Shown piece by piece: positions 63,614 to 64,000 of a stretch of 64,000 nt of DNA (position 1 is the first letter of the stretch; each line of letters begins with the position of its first letter). The stretch is from contig CAXTEJ010000016.1 of the NCBI GenBank assembly GCA_964243295.1, positions 1 through 64,000 of the forward strand, given 5' to 3'. Source of the DNA: CAXTEJ01 sp964243295. GTDB taxonomy: Bacteria; Actinomycetota; Actinomycetes; Actinomycetales; Angustibacteraceae. The translations under genes were made by a program, and so were the position numbers. The notes under the pieces were generated by a model, which worked only from the letters and a program-made list of their open reading frames with translations, made no database searches and was not told the DNA's origin.

Positions 63614-63900
63614 GTCACCACCCTGGTGGACCGGCCTGGTGGGGGCCGGTGCGGGCGCGCAGGACCAGCTGCGGCGGCATGGACTCCCCGGCCGAGGCCG
63701 GGTGCGCACTTGTGGCTGCTTGACGGCTCGTGAAGCAGCCACAGGCGCGCACTCGCGTCGGCGGACCCGCCACCGGCCAGCTCTCGAGCTGAAGAGCAGA
63801 TGGACTGCTGACGGCGTCCACCCAGGGAGGAGTCCTCCTCACGGGGGTTAACGTTCCGCTGCACCCGACAAGAAGCCGCTACAACTCCCGAGGAGCACGC

Positions 63901-64000
63901 GTGAGCCTGCTTGACCTGTCGGCCGCCGACTTCGGCGTCGTCGGCGAGGCGATGAGCCTGACGGTCGACGAGCTGACTGGGGACGGCGTGCGGCTGGGCT
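63901..64000 (+). CDS. Start of an unidentified gene (partial)
   Basis: A GTG with GAGGAG 8 bases upstream opens a frame that runs off the right edge. The 33 visible residues start VSLLDLSAADFGVVGEAMSL and are too few to identify. No other evidence supports a function. Confidence 0.5.
   Translation, partial: MSLLDLSAADFGVVGEAMSLTVDELTGDGVRLG

Overview
The window is very GC-rich, densely packed DNA with many GTG/TTG starts, four-base start/stop overlaps (GTGA, ATGA, TTGA) and several apparently leaderless genes with a TANNNT box 6-7 bases before the start codon. A recC-recB-recD operon, a DUF222-type endonuclease fragment, an LCP protein, a GAF-ANTAR regulator and a DUF1990 protein all point to a high-GC Actinomycetota chromosome. 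Family or genus cannot be fixed from sequence alone. A run of exactly 100 N (22788-22887) shows this is a draft scaffold.

Layout. 1-9.8 kb: DUF222 fragment, a tandem intergenic repeat, then recC-recB-recD and a small Cys/His protein. 9.8-12 kb: epimerase, S51-type peptidase, YaaA. 12-23 kb: two paralogous TetR/DHA2-exporter modules, each with twin palindromic operators, interleaved with two aldo/keto reductases, a secreted protein, an aldose epimerase and a PAP2 gene broken by an amber codon. 23-26.7 kb: an internally deleted winged-helix gene, a SpoIIE phosphatase, and a MarR/SDR divergent pair with twin operators. 26.8-33 kb: an FtsX-type ABC exporter with a small membrane protein, divergent from a NarL-type two-component system. 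33-38 kb: DUF72, a PAS-GGDEF protein, a HEAT-like protein and a membrane GGDEF-EAL protein. 38.5-44 kb: a LacI-controlled sugar ABC uptake and GH1 operon.

44.1-52.3 kb: a frameshifted relic resembling genes of actinobacterial conjugative elements, then a tightly coupled five-gene operon: SWIM zinc finger, DUF5691-like solenoid, MoxR AAA+ ATPase, DUF5682-like protein with EreA/TIKI/TraB-type motifs, and a VWA protein. It resembles the E. coli yehQ-yehL-yehM-yehP cluster. Its function is not established as far as I know, and it is the best candidate here for an under-described system.

52.5-64 kb: tRNA-Arg(ACG), DUF1990 protein, surface lipoprotein, tRNA-Ser(GCT), an LCP protein with four predicted membrane segments, a fatty-acyl-CoA ligase, a class B penicillin-binding protein, a second block of the intergenic repeat seen at the left end, a MarR regulator, GAF-ANTAR, an AlkA-type glycosylase and the start of one more gene.

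Replicon-wide themes are operator-pair control (TetR x2, MarR, LacI), scattered gene relics (PAP2, winged-helix, oxidoreductase tail, GNAT, conjugation-type) and a dispersed repeat built around ggccgggatYgcatgatcac.
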